64,000 bases of DNA from Palsa-892 sp963751615 (lineage in GTDB: Bacteria > Pseudomonadota > Alphaproteobacteria > Rhizobiales > Xanthobacteraceae): NCBI GenBank assembly GCA_963751615.1, contig CAVVVG010000007.1, positions 124,001 through 188,000 on the forward strand, given 5' to 3'. A program made the position numbers and the translations under genes. The notes beneath the pieces are model-generated. The model ran no database searches. It was not told the origin of the DNA and saw only the letters and a list, made by a program, of their open reading frames with translations. Positions 16,307 through 24,502 of the stretch are shown piece after piece (position 1 is the first letter of the stretch; each line of letters opens with the position of its first letter).

Positions 16307-17467
16307 TCACGATGCGATTTTTTGCGCGCTGGATGGCCGTGTCACCCACAGCACCAAGAGTGCAATTCCGGTGAAGGCCACCGCCGCCCAGCCCATCGCC
16401 GTCAGCATGTCGCGCACGATCAAAAAACCGCCAAAGTAAGAGCCGACGGCCTGGCCGACATAGATTCCCGAAGTGTTGAGCGCAATGGAAGCCGAAGCAA
16501 GTTTGGGTGCGGCGGCGGCCAGTCGCGCCTGCTGCATCGAATTCGCGGCGGCAAATCCGAGCCCCCACAACAAGACGCCCGCGCCCATGGCCGCTAATGT
16601 GCCCTCTCCCAACACCCAGACCAACAGACCGACAAAGATCAAGCCTATTGAAAGCGCCGATGTGCGGAACGCGCCGATCGAGCCCACGACGCGAGTCGCG
16701 ATTACATTGCCGACGAAACCCGAAATGCCGAAGATGGCGAAGAACAGGCTGGTCGTCTCCGGACCGGCGCCCGTGAGCTGCAGCAAGAGTGGGCTCAGGT
16801 AAGTGATGATGGAAAACTGGCCGGACGTCTGAATTGCGGTAATGAGCAGCAGCAGAACGATCAGACGGCTTCGCGCGACCGTACCCCAGGTCGCGAGAGA
16901 TACCGGCGATCCTTTAAGCCCGCTCGGCAGATAGGCGAGCTGCAGGACGAATACAATGAGCGCAATCAGAGTCAGCAACGCATAGGTCTCCCGCCAGCCG
17001 ACTTTCGCAGAAAGAAGATTGATGAGCGGCACGCCAATTGCCGTAGCAAGCGACCAACCCAAAAAAACATAGGTGATGGATGCCGCGCGCTTTTCATCTG
17101 TTACGATGAGCGCCGCAGTTCCCGCCGCCTGCGGCGTATAGAGCGCGCCCACGGCGAGAAAAAGCACGCGCGCCACAAGCAGAGCATAATAGTTGGGCGC
17201 AAAAACCGACGCGAAATGTCCGGCCGCCACAATCAGGAGCGTCAACGCGAGCAGCTTTCTGCGATCGAAGCGGCTCGTCAGCCAGGCTGTGATCGGTGAG
17301 AAAAAGCAAAGTACAATAGCCCCGGCGGTGATGAGAAAGCCAGCGTCGCGGATTGTGACATCGAGGCCCTTTGAAAGCTCAATCACCATGCCTGCCGGCG
17401 CAAGCACCGCAAGGCCGATGATGAAATTTCCTAGCATCAGGGCGGTGAGCGCGAAACGCGGTATCAT
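16307..17467 (-). CDS. Major facilitator superfamily transporter
   Basis: This 386-residue protein has 12 predicted membrane segments and the drug:H+ antiporter-like layout of the MFS, including the loop TSRFDRRKLL between segments 2 and 3 (a variant of GXXXDRXGRR) and the GVPLINLLSAKVGWRETY region of segments 4-6. It resembles the arabinose efflux or Bcr/CflA-type permeases and probably exports small molecules. I begin at ATG 17467 (MIPRFALTALM), since homologues start there and the upstream residues are low in hydrophobicity. It is divergent from the SDR gene at 17636. Substrate unknown. Confidence 0.88.
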   Translation of the reverse strand: MIPRFALTALMLGNFIIGLAVLAPAGMVIELSKGLDVTIRDAGFLITAGAIVLCFFSPITAWLTSRFDRRKLLALTLLIVAAGHFASVFAPNYYALLVARVLFLAVGALYTPQAAGTAALIVTDEKRAASITYVFLGWSLATAIGVPLINLLSAKVGWRETYALLTLIALIVFVLQLAYLPSGLKGSPVSLATWGTVARSRLIVLLLLITAIQTSGQFSIITYLSPLLLQLTGAGPETTSLFFAIFGISGFVGNVIATRVVGSIGAFRTSALSIGLIFVGLLVWVLGEGTLAAMGAGVLLWGLGFAAANSMQQARLAAAAPKLASASIALNTSGIYVGQAVGSYFGGFLIVRDMLTAMGWAAVAFTGIALLVLWVTRPSSAQKIAS

Positions 17468-17635
17468 ATTGTTTTGAGGGAATGGCGGAAAGAATGGCGG
17501 AGCGCGACTTGATGTGGAGTGAGCCTCCCAGTCAACCCCCGAACGTGACGTCAATACAGATGACTGCTATTCAAATCGGCATGGGCACGATCATCGCCAG
17601 ATCGGATGCGATCAAGACGAGATTGGGGAAAAACA

Positions 17636-18430
17636 ATGCATGATTTCGAGGGAAAAGTTGTACTGGTCACCGGCTCGGCGACCGGTCTGGGCGCCGCCAT
17701 CGCCCTCGGGGCTGCGAAGCGTGGCGCCAAGGCCGTGATTTTGAATTGCACAAAGAGTCTGGACGAAGCGGAAGCAACGGCGGCAGATATCCGTGCGGCT
17801 GGAGCCGAGGTTTCCATTGCACAAGGCGATGTCGGCGAGGACGCGGATTGCAAGAAGATCGCGGCTGTTTGCCAGATTTACGGCAAGATTGACGCACTCG
17901 TGAATAATGCAGGAATCACGAAGCATGTCCCCAATCATGCGGATATGGACGGTCTCACTAAAGAAGATTTTCTCCGGCTCTACGCGATCAATACGGTTGG
18001 ACCGTTTCAGATGATCCGTGCCTGCCGCGCGCTGCTCGAAGCATCGGGCAAAGCCAGCGTGCTGATGACCTCCTCGATTGCAGGCGTAACCGGCATTGGT
18101 TCATCGGTCGCCTATGCTGCGTCGAAGGGCGCGCTCAATACGATGACCCTTTCGCTCGCGCGCGCACTCGCGCCGAAAATTCGCGTGAACGCAATCTGCC
18201 CCGGCTTCATCGACACGCGCTGGTTTTCCGACGCCTTCGGCGACAAAGTGACTGCGAACATTCGCGAGCGGATTTTAAACACGACGCCGCTCAAGGTAGC
18301 CTCGAAAGCGGAGGACATCGCAGACCCGGCGCTGTTCTTGATCTCGGACGCGGCACGCCATATCACCGGCGAAACGCTGATAGCCGATGCAGGCATGCAT
18401 CTCGGCTATGCGCCACTCGTAGCTCGCTGA
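17636..18430 (+). CDS. SDR family oxidoreductase
   Basis: This 264-residue protein is a classical short-chain dehydrogenase: the cofactor motif TGSATGLG at residue 14, NNAG near 91, the catalytic Ser in TSSIAG and the YAASK motif near residue 161, and the substrate-side NAICPGFIDT. These enzymes reduce or oxidise alcohols and ketones with NAD(P). The substrate cannot be told. I start at ATG 17636, preceded by TTGGGGA. A neighbouring helix insertion (HADMDGLTKEDF) is common in FabG-like members. It is transcribed away from the MFS gene. Confidence 0.93.
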   Translation: MHDFEGKVVLVTGSATGLGAAIALGAAKRGAKAVILNCTKSLDEAEATAADIRAAGAEVSIAQGDVGEDADCKKIAAVCQIYGKIDALVNNAGITKHVPNHADMDGLTKEDFLRLYAINTVGPFQMIRACRALLEASGKASVLMTSSIAGVTGIGSSVAYAASKGALNTMTLSLARALAPKIRVNAICPGFIDTRWFSDAFGDKVTANIRERILNTTPLKVASKAEDIADPALFLISDAARHITGETLIADAGMHLGYAPLVAR

Positions 18431-18586
18431 GCTTTTTTACATACAAACAAAGAACTCAGAAAATTCCGGGACTTTTTCTGTCATAGGAAATTAAGTTTGG
18501 ATGTAACCGGCCAGCCTTACAGTTAACCCTGCAACAGCCCCGTTGCGGTCGGGCAATCCGCGTTGGAGGCTCCCCGCAGATGGCTC

Positions 18587-19129
18587 CTAACCCGTAACCC
18601 AGTCCGCGCACTTCTGGATCTGGTCGCTCGCGCCCCAAGGCATAATCGGCACGGACGAAGTCGAGTTCTGCGGCGAGCCTTCGATCAAGCGGTCAGAATA
18701 GACCATGTAGACGAGGACGTTCCGTTTCTTGTCGCAACCTCGCACGATCTGCATTTTCTTAAAGAACAGCGAGCGGCGTTGCACGAAAATATCCTCGCCC
18801 TGCTCGAATTTGGCTTTGATGCGGATCGGGCCGGTCTGACGGCATGCGAGCGAAATGTCGGAGACCTGTTCCGCAAGGCCGAGCCAGCCCTTCCAGCCGC
18901 CCTTCTCCGGCACGGTGAAATGGCATGCGACACCTTCGACGCCTGGATCGTCGAGGCCATAGGTACCGAGCTTGTCGTTCGGTGACATCCATTTGAACAC
19001 GGTCGAACGGCGGAAGATAAGATCAGGCTCATCAGCCGCGCGAACGGGCGCGGTTACCGACAGCACGAAAATCAGTGCGATTGCGCAGCGGAAAAGAAAT
19101 CGGATCGATTGCAAAAATGGAACCGGCAT
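18587..19129 (-). CDS. CreA family periplasmic protein
   Basis: This 180-residue protein has a signal peptide (residues 10-31, cleaved near VRAA) and the CreA family core: DDPGVEGVACHF, LAEQVSDISLACRQTGPI, then RRSLFFKKMQIVR and VYSDRLIEGSPQNS. CreA is widespread in proteobacteria and its role is not defined. Cysteines in ACHF, LACRQ, RGCD and KCAD could form disulfides in the periplasm (inference). A good AGAGG lies 7 bp before the ATG at 19129. No partner genes are evident nearby. Confidence 0.93.
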   Translation of the reverse strand: MPVPFLQSIRFLFRCAIALIFVLSVTAPVRAADEPDLIFRRSTVFKWMSPNDKLGTYGLDDPGVEGVACHFTVPEKGGWKGWLGLAEQVSDISLACRQTGPIRIKAKFEQGEDIFVQRRSLFFKKMQIVRGCDKKRNVLVYMVYSDRLIEGSPQNSTSSVPIMPWGASDQIQKCADWVTG

Positions 19130-19308
19130 GGTTCGCCTCTTCGGCCAGTTATATCCTCGGAATCGCTGCTTTTCTGAAGATACAACAATTTCCGAATGTT
19201 GATCACAACGAGAACATTATTTTGGACGGGTTCGAGAAAAAAGAACGGCCTACAAACACGAAAACGGTCGGAACCGGTTTGTTCGTCGTTCCCGGTGCCT
19301 GATCATTT

Positions 19309-19806
19309 TTAAAGTGGCGGCAGTGGTTCTTCTCGCAAAACCTCGCGGCGGGAATAAACGTCATCGACGCCCGTTGAGGCTAACGGACGCCAACGGCCCA
19401 GTACAAAGAAAACGAGCAGACCCGCGAAAATTGAAAGATTTTTTTCGGCGTGGATGATATTGCCCACTCGCTCCGGATCAGCTTGGTTCCAAAAATCGTG
19501 AAAATAGAATGTCGAGACGGCGACAAACAACGCCAAAACAAGCGCCGCAAAACGCGTCGCAAAACCCGATGCGAGCAAAAGTCCGAAGCCAAACTCGATG
19601 CCACCGGCGGCAATGGCGAGTAATTGCGGGGTCTGCATGCCGGTCGCCGTCTCCGCCTGCGTGGTCAACCCGACAAGCGCAGCTGGAATAGTTACCTTGG
19701 CCGCGATTATTGCTGCAGTGCCGGAGATGTCCAGAAGCTTTAAAACGCCGCTAATAACAAAAATGATGCTGAACAGTACTCGAGCAATAGCAAAGAGAAC
19801 CGTCAT
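19309..19806 (-). CDS. DoxX family membrane protein
   Basis: This 165-residue protein has four predicted membrane segments and the DoxX pattern: an N-terminal ARVLFSIIFVISGVLKL helix and a second-half helix pair with GFGLLLASGFATRFAALVL, then FYFHDFW. DoxX proteins are found with quinone and thiosulfate oxidation or oxidative stress genes, but their common function is unsettled. I start at ATG 19806 because AAGGAGAGGG lies just before it; a longer frame exists upstream. The glutathione peroxidase gene lies divergently, 171 bp away, which may hint at a redox role. Confidence 0.88.
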   Translation of the reverse strand: MTVLFAIARVLFSIIFVISGVLKLLDISGTAAIIAAKVTIPAALVGLTTQAETATGMQTPQLLAIAAGGIEFGFGLLLASGFATRFAALVLALFVAVSTFYFHDFWNQADPERVGNIIHAEKNLSIFAGLLVFFVLGRWRPLASTGVDDVYSRREVLREEPLPPL

Positions 19807-19977
19807 ATCCCTCTCCTTAACCGCGCGCTCTTCGAGCGCCGCCAATGCCAAAAAAAACGCCTTTACAATAACAAACCACTGCACCCGGTTCCGGGCGGAA
19901 AAGCGGCAGGTCGAGGTTCACGAAATTGTGGATGGCGGCGGCTGCTTGAATTGGGCCAAATTGTAACGGGGTAAAGC

Positions 19978-20541
19978 ATGACTTATTCGCGCAGGAATAT
20001 GCTCATTTTGCTCGGGGGGGCTTTGGTTTCACCTATGCGTGCACGTGCGCAGGAGATGAGTCGGCCAACGGCCTATGCGTTCATCTTCAGGGGTCTCGAA
20101 GGCGGCGACATTCGCCTCGCGGATTACACAGGTAGGCCAATATTGGTGGTGAATACCGCTTCGCTCTGTGGCTACACGCCGCAATACACCGGGTTACAGG
20201 AACTTTGGACACGCTATCACGACCGCGGACTGATGATCGTCGGTGTCCCGAGTAATGATTTTTTTCAGGAACCGGGTGATTCGTCTTCTATAATTAAGAC
20301 CGTGCATTCCTATAACGTGGGTTTCCCTATTTCCGATAAGGTTTCTATCAAGGGCGTAAGTGCCCATCCCTTCTATAAGTGGGCGGCGCTCGAAAAACCG
20401 CTCGATCCTCCGCGCTGGAATTTCCACAAATATCTTGTCGGACGCAACGGACACATTGTGGCGGCGTTCGCGACTTCGGTTGAGCCTATTGATCCGAGAG
20501 TTATCGCCGCGATCGAGAAGGAGCTTTCCAAATCTCGCTAG
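19978..20541 (+). CDS. Exported glutathione peroxidase family protein
   Basis: This 187-residue protein has a Tat-like signal (SRRNMLILLGGAL, cleaved near ARAQ) and a glutathione peroxidase domain. The catalytic residues are present: Cys64 in NTASLCGYTPQY, Gln97 in SNDFFQEPG, and Trp147-Asn148 in WNFHKYLVG. Members reduce hydrogen peroxide or lipid hydroperoxides, often with thioredoxin rather than glutathione in bacteria. Export to the periplasm is predicted from the signal and would place it near membrane lipids. It lacks the selenocysteine form. A terminator lies 170 bp downstream. Confidence 0.93.
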   Translation: MTYSRRNMLILLGGALVSPMRARAQEMSRPTAYAFIFRGLEGGDIRLADYTGRPILVVNTASLCGYTPQYTGLQELWTRYHDRGLMIVGVPSNDFFQEPGDSSSIIKTVHSYNVGFPISDKVSIKGVSAHPFYKWAALEKPLDPPRWNFHKYLVGRNGHIVAAFATSVEPIDPRVIAAIEKELSKSR

Positions 20542-20712
20542 GCGGTTGGATTATCCAGCATCCTTGCGATGCATAGTGTGTTCATTCAAGCTCCTGTCTG
20601 GTTAACCGCCATTAGTAGAATTAACCATACTCAATTCACGGCGACGTAAGACTTGACCGCTAAAGTGACTTCCACCTCGGGTTGATCTCTGCGGCCCGAA
20701 AACTGATCAAAT

Positions 20713-20750
20713 ACCCCGGGAACCTTGCCAGCCTCGGGGTTTTTCTTTTT
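20713..20750 (+). terminator. Rho-independent terminator downstream of the glutathione peroxidase gene
   Basis: ACCCCG (20713-20718) pairs with CGGGGT (20735-20740) around a 16-base loop and is followed by TTTTTCTTTTT. It lies 170 bp past the peroxidase stop, so the transcript would have a long 3' tail. Confidence 0.75.
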
Positions 20751-20937
20751 CCAAGGTGTGTTCATGACGATACCGGCGCATTCAATTCTGTCCGGTTTCA
20801 AGCTAATAATAACACACGAGCGATTCGTTGCCGACGATTGATGGAATTGTAGCAACCGTACAATTAGAGCCTCTTCTTAAGTCTCCTCCCGGCGTTGTGT
20901 ATCCACTGGGGCGGCCGCAAGGTCGCCCCTCCTTTTG
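20751..20937 (+). ncRNA. Possible small RNA ending in an orphan terminator
   Basis: A second terminator-like hairpin, GGGGCG (20908-20913) with CGCCCC (20924-20929) followed by TCCTTTT, lies on the plus strand after the peroxidase terminator. No supported gene lies between the two, and the next gene faces the other way. That suggests a short transcript starting after 20750. I could not find a confident promoter. A small RNA is inference; the hairpin could also be a back-up terminator. Confidence 0.25.
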
Positions 20938-20960
20938 AAAAAGCTATCCGCTCGCAAAAC

Positions 20961-20996
20961 AAAAAAACCGCCGCCGCGGTCATAGGCGGCGGCGGC
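20961..20996 (-). terminator. Rho-independent terminator of the glycine-zipper gene
   Basis: Read on the minus strand, CCGCCGCC and GGCGGCGG arms enclose a 7-9 base loop and are followed by TTTTTTTGTTTTG. It lies 17 bp after the stop of the gene ending at 21013. On the plus strand it has only a short T-run. Confidence 0.85.
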
Positions 20997-21012
20997 TTTT
21001 GAATCAGCTTTT

Positions 21013-21372
21013 TTAACGGCAGTTATCGCGCGGAATGCGACGAACGGATCCATTCGGGTACTGATAGTAGCAGCGGCCATCGTTGCCCCAGAACACAGTA
21101 CCGGGACCGCCCTCGTAATAAACGGGAGCCGGCGCACCGTAATACGCGGGCGGAGGAGCCGCCTGAGAACCGGCAATGGCACCTACGCCTGCACCTACGC
21201 CTGCGCCAATTGCAGCACCAGGACCACGGCCAATTGCCGCACCAACACCCGCGCCGAGGAGACCGCCGACAATTGCGCCGCCAATCGGATCTTGCGCCTT
21301 CGCCGGCGCGGCGGGCATCGCCGCTACGAAAGTGAGGCCAGCGAGAAGAATAATTCCCACTTTGCGAACCAT
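21013..21372 (-). CDS. Small exported glycine-zipper protein
   Basis: This 119-residue protein has a signal peptide (residues 5-26, cleaved near AKAQ) and a glycine-zipper segment (about residues 30-68) of GxxxG repeats (GGAIVGGLLGAGVGAAIG and on). A Tyr/Pro/Gly-rich end follows, with CYYQYPNGSVRRIPRDNC. Such proteins may sit in the outer membrane or form oligomers; related families include Rick_17kDa-like lipoproteins, but no lipobox is visible here. I start at ATG 21372, with GGAGGA 6 bp upstream. A strong terminator follows. Confidence 0.82.
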   Translation of the reverse strand: MVRKVGIILLAGLTFVAAMPAAPAKAQDPIGGAIVGGLLGAGVGAAIGRGPGAAIGAGVGAGVGAIAGSQAAPPPAYYGAPAPVYYEGGPGTVFWGNDGRCYYQYPNGSVRRIPRDNCR

Positions 21373-21561
21373 GGATTCCTCCAATCTGTTAGCCATATAT
21401 ACGAAACCCGAATGAACGGGGGATGAACTCGCCTTTATCTAACTAGCACTTTAACGTGAATTCTATACCTTAAGTTCCCGAATCGTGAAGAATTTCAGGT
21501 GTGGGTTTAATTGCCGTCGAAGCCCGCTCAAGGAGCGAAATTCACGAGTCCCTAGAAGTGC

Positions 21562-23175
21562 TTAACCGGTTTTGTTTGGGCGCCTTCGCGGTAACGGGAC
21601 CACTTTCGGGTGGGGTTTTTCCATCGCTTCGAGAAGGGCCACATAGGAGCTTCCTAGTAGCGGCGGCGCGAACACATAGCCTTGTGCGATGGTGATCCCC
21701 TTAGCCCGCAAATATTCTACCTGTTCAATCGTTTCGACGCCCTCGGCAATCACTTCCATTTTCATATTGTGCGCGAGTTCAACTAGCGTTTCGATGATCG
21801 TCTGCGAATAACGTTCCGTACCCAGCGCATCGACAAACATCTTGTCGATTTTGATCAGATCGACGCCAAGCTTCAGCAGATAAGAAAGTCCACCGTGACC
21901 CGTACCGACATCGTCGATACCAACGTGTGCGCCGAGTTCCTGCAGTTGTGAAATGATGCGACGTGCCTCGCCGAGATCGGGCAAAGTCGAGCGCTCTGTC
22001 ACCTCGAGAACGATCTGGTTGAACGCGATCGCCGAATCCTCGAAAATCTTCCTTACATCATCGACGACCTTGGCGTCACTGAAATGCCCAGCAAATAAGT
22101 TAAAGCCGAGCTTGATGTTCGGGCGGCAGCTGTAGACCTCGTTCATCTCGTCGCGAGCGCACCGCATCAAAGCGCGCGTCATGTCGTAAATCAGCCCGCT
22201 CTGTTCCGCGAGCGGGATAAAGCGGACCGGCGGCACGATCGTCCCGTCGGGTTTTCGCCAACGGGCCAGCACCTCGCAGCCGTGCATTTTACCGGTCTTG
22301 ATATCCACCAGCGGCTGGTAGAACGGAATAATCTCGCCATTGGCGATCGCCCGCTTCAATTCGGCGACGAGGTCGTTCCGATTCCGGCGGATCGTAAGGC
22401 CGACAAAGGCGAGCCCAAGAGCTGTCACCAGGATCGCGCCGAGACGTCCGATCATCAGGATATCCCAATATTCGTCTCCAATCGTACTAAGGCTGCGCTC
22501 GGCATCGACCATAATGGGAAAGCGCTCCGAGTACCGCCGAACCTTCAAATAGCCCTCATCAAAGCCACCATCCTCTTCCCCACCTGGACGGGATGCAATG
22601 GTGTCGCCGCCGTCTAGCATTAAGCGCAGACGGCGGCTGCTGTTCGCTTCCTCGGTACTCGCTTCCGGAAGCAAATTTTCCGCTGGGATGAGTGCGGCGA
22701 GCGAAACGTTGCCCACGCGATCGAGCCGTAACTGAACTGCCTTTTCGTTACGATCGCGAAAACGCGCCATGGCAATTGTTAGCTGGTGGTTCGATAGCGT
22801 TATCTCGCGTGAGAGCGCGCGCTCTTCGGGCGCGACACCAATATGTGTGCAAAGCGTACGACCCTGTTTGTCGATGATCGACAATTCTTTCAACGAAATG
22901 CTGGTGAAAACTGCGCGCCGCATGGCGGAAAACGCGATGAAATTGCACGAATTGATATTCGCCGCGGCGAGATCGACCAATGTGGTAATCACTTGATCCA
23001 ACCGCGTTTCAACAAGTCCAAGGGTGCTCGCAGCTAGTGCTTCAAGCCGTGCACGCGCTTGGTTTTCGACATGTGCCTGTAACACTTGATCGACGATGAC
23101 AAATGGCGTCACCGCGAGAATGAGCAAACCCGTGACAACGAGAAACCACCATGCCTTTGAGTGACGCACGTACAT
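21562..23175 (-). CDS. Membrane cyclic di-GMP phosphodiesterase with CSS-like periplasmic domain and EAL domain
   Basis: This 537-residue protein has membrane segments at about residues 8-28 and 242-263, enclosing a periplasmic domain of 210 residues. Its Cys77 and Cys109 resemble the paired cysteines of CSS-motif phosphodiesterases, where a disulfide and DsbA/DsbB control activity. The EAL domain covers about 270-515 with the residues expected of an active enzyme: Glu301 (EVL in place of EAL), Asn359, Glu391, Asp421-Asp422 (IDDVGTG), Lys442 and Glu478. It should cleave c-di-GMP to pGpG. There is no GGDEF domain. It lies downstream of minE on the same strand, behind a perfect palindrome. Confidence 0.92.
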   Translation of the reverse strand: MYVRHSKAWWFLVVTGLLILAVTPFVIVDQVLQAHVENQARARLEALAASTLGLVETRLDQVITTLVDLAAANINSCNFIAFSAMRRAVFTSISLKELSIIDKQGRTLCTHIGVAPEERALSREITLSNHQLTIAMARFRDRNEKAVQLRLDRVGNVSLAALIPAENLLPEASTEEANSSRRLRLMLDGGDTIASRPGGEEDGGFDEGYLKVRRYSERFPIMVDAERSLSTIGDEYWDILMIGRLGAILVTALGLAFVGLTIRRNRNDLVAELKRAIANGEIIPFYQPLVDIKTGKMHGCEVLARWRKPDGTIVPPVRFIPLAEQSGLIYDMTRALMRCARDEMNEVYSCRPNIKLGFNLFAGHFSDAKVVDDVRKIFEDSAIAFNQIVLEVTERSTLPDLGEARRIISQLQELGAHVGIDDVGTGHGGLSYLLKLGVDLIKIDKMFVDALGTERYSQTIIETLVELAHNMKMEVIAEGVETIEQVEYLRAKGITIAQGYVFAPPLLGSSYVALLEAMEKPHPKVVPLPRRRPNKTG

Positions 23176-23192
23176 GTCCTAATAACAAAATC

Positions 23193-23207
23193 GTTCTGAT
23201 TCAGAAC
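23193..23207. promoter_or_regulatory. Perfect 15-bp palindrome upstream of the EAL gene
   Basis: GTTCTGATTCAGAAC has two 7-bp arms around a single T and lies 18-32 bp before the EAL start. The one-base centre makes an RNA hairpin poor, so a dimeric repressor or activator site is more likely. It does not match the direct-repeat LexA site of rhizobia. Confidence 0.5.
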
Positions 23208-23373
23208 AGGATCGCATTAAGGAGCTGTAAATATTATTGATCGTTAAGCGGAGTTAAGTTCCGTAAACAGCTATGAAAAATTTATTGTAGATGAAATAGT
23301 TGAGAAGCTATTCGAACCAAGCGCTGTTGCTCGGGGGTCAGCCGTAACCTCACAGTAATTGCTCATGATATGG

Positions 23374-23667
23374 CTAACGTCCGTCGGGGCGATGAACCGC
23401 TCGTCGGCGCGGCGCGGCGCGCCACGCGTTTGGGATCTCGACGTCAACTTCCAGAATCGATACCACGTCGCGGCGATCAACCCGCACCTGAACTCTGTCG
23501 CGGTCAACCCTGACGTGACGCTCGACGACGGCGAGGATCTCTTCGCGCAAAACCATGATCAGGTCGGACTGGCTGGTCAGGCCGCGTTCGTATTCAAGCA
23601 GAATCTGAAGCCGTTCGCGCGCCACCGGTGCCGAGCCCCGGCGTTTGACGAAGCCAAAAAGATTCAT
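23374..23667 (-). CDS. minE: Cell division topological specificity factor MinE
   Basis: This 97-residue protein matches MinE: an N-terminal membrane and MinD-binding helix region (LQILLEYERG near residue 20) and a C-terminal topological domain (DLIMVLREEILAVVERHV, then RRDVVSILEVDVEIP). MinE stimulates the MinD ATPase and keeps the MinCD inhibitor away from midcell. Its ATG overlaps the minD stop by 4 bp (23664-23667). The tail after residue 84 is short and basic. Confidence 0.97.
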   Translation of the reverse strand: MNLFGFVKRRGSAPVARERLQILLEYERGLTSQSDLIMVLREEILAVVERHVRVDRDRVQVRVDRRDVVSILEVDVEIPNAWRAAPRRRAVHRPDGR

Positions 23668-24479
23668 GCGGCTCTCCGCCCGAACAACTTGACCAGCAAC
23701 CCCTTCTTGTCGCTCGGAAAGAGCATCTCAAGATCTTCGCCGTTGAGCCGCCGCGCCGCGTCGCTATAGGCGCGCGCGGTAAGGCTCGTCGCGTTACTCA
23801 GCGTGACGGGGGACCCGATATTCGACGCCCGCAACACGTCGTCGCTCTCTGGGATGATCCCGAGAAGCGGGATCGAGAGAATTTCAAGGATATCTTCAAC
23901 GTTGAGCATCTCGCCCCGCGCGGCGCGAGCAACATCGTAGCGCGCGATGAGAAGATGCTTTTCCATGCGCTCGCCGTTTTCGGCTTTCACCGTCTTAGCG
24001 TCAAGTAAGCCGATGATACGATCCGAATCCCGGACCGAGGAAACCTCGGGATTAGTTACGATGATTGCGGCATCGGCATGTCGCATCGCGAGAATCGCGC
24101 CGCGCTCAATGCCCGCCGGACTATCGCAGATCACCCAGTCGAACATCTTGCGCAAATCCGCTATGACATGCGCGACTCCTTGCTCGGTGAGCGCATCCTT
24201 GTCGCGCGTCTGCGAAGCCGGCAGTAGCGCAAGCGTATCGATCCGCTTATCGCGGATCAGAGCCTGGGAAAGTTTCGCGACGCCCTGAATGACGTTGATG
24301 AAGTCGAAGACCACCCGGCGTTCGGCGCCGAGCACCAGATCGAGATTGCGCAGTCCGACGTCGAAATCGACGACGACCACGCGCTGTCCGCCTTGCGCGA
24401 GGGCTGCGCCCAGCGCCGCGGTCGTCGTCGTCTTGCCGACGCCGCCCTTCCCCGAGGTCACAACCAACACTTTCCCCAT
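23664..24479 (-). CDS. minD: Septum site-determining ATPase MinD
   Basis: This 271-residue protein is the MinD ATPase: the deviant Walker A SGKGGVGKTT at residues 9-18 and the switch segment VICDSPAGIERGA near residues 119-131. The C-terminal amphipathic membrane-targeting helix is KKGLLVKLFGRR. ATP-bound MinD dimerises on the membrane, recruits MinC and is released by MinE. I start at ATG 24479, with GGAGGG 9 bp upstream; a TTG further up would read through that site. minC precedes it by 23 bp. Confidence 0.98.
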   Translation of the reverse strand: MGKVLVVTSGKGGVGKTTTTAALGAALAQGGQRVVVVDFDVGLRNLDLVLGAERRVVFDFINVIQGVAKLSQALIRDKRIDTLALLPASQTRDKDALTEQGVAHVIADLRKMFDWVICDSPAGIERGAILAMRHADAAIIVTNPEVSSVRDSDRIIGLLDAKTVKAENGERMEKHLLIARYDVARAARGEMLNVEDILEILSIPLLGIIPESDDVLRASNIGSPVTLSNATSLTARAYSDAARRLNGEDLEMLFPSDKKGLLVKLFGRRAA

Positions 24480-24502
24480 TTTGCCACCCTCCAAGTTTAT
24501 CT

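Noticed and set aside
20631..20855. Minus-strand ORF with an internal Met start reading MNTPWKKKNPEAGK
   Set aside because: The Lys-rich part is the reverse of the peroxidase terminator and its T-run; there is no ribosome site.
23193..23207. LexA (SOS) box
   Set aside because: Rhizobial LexA sites are direct repeats of GTTC with 7 bases between; this is an inverted repeat with no such spacing.
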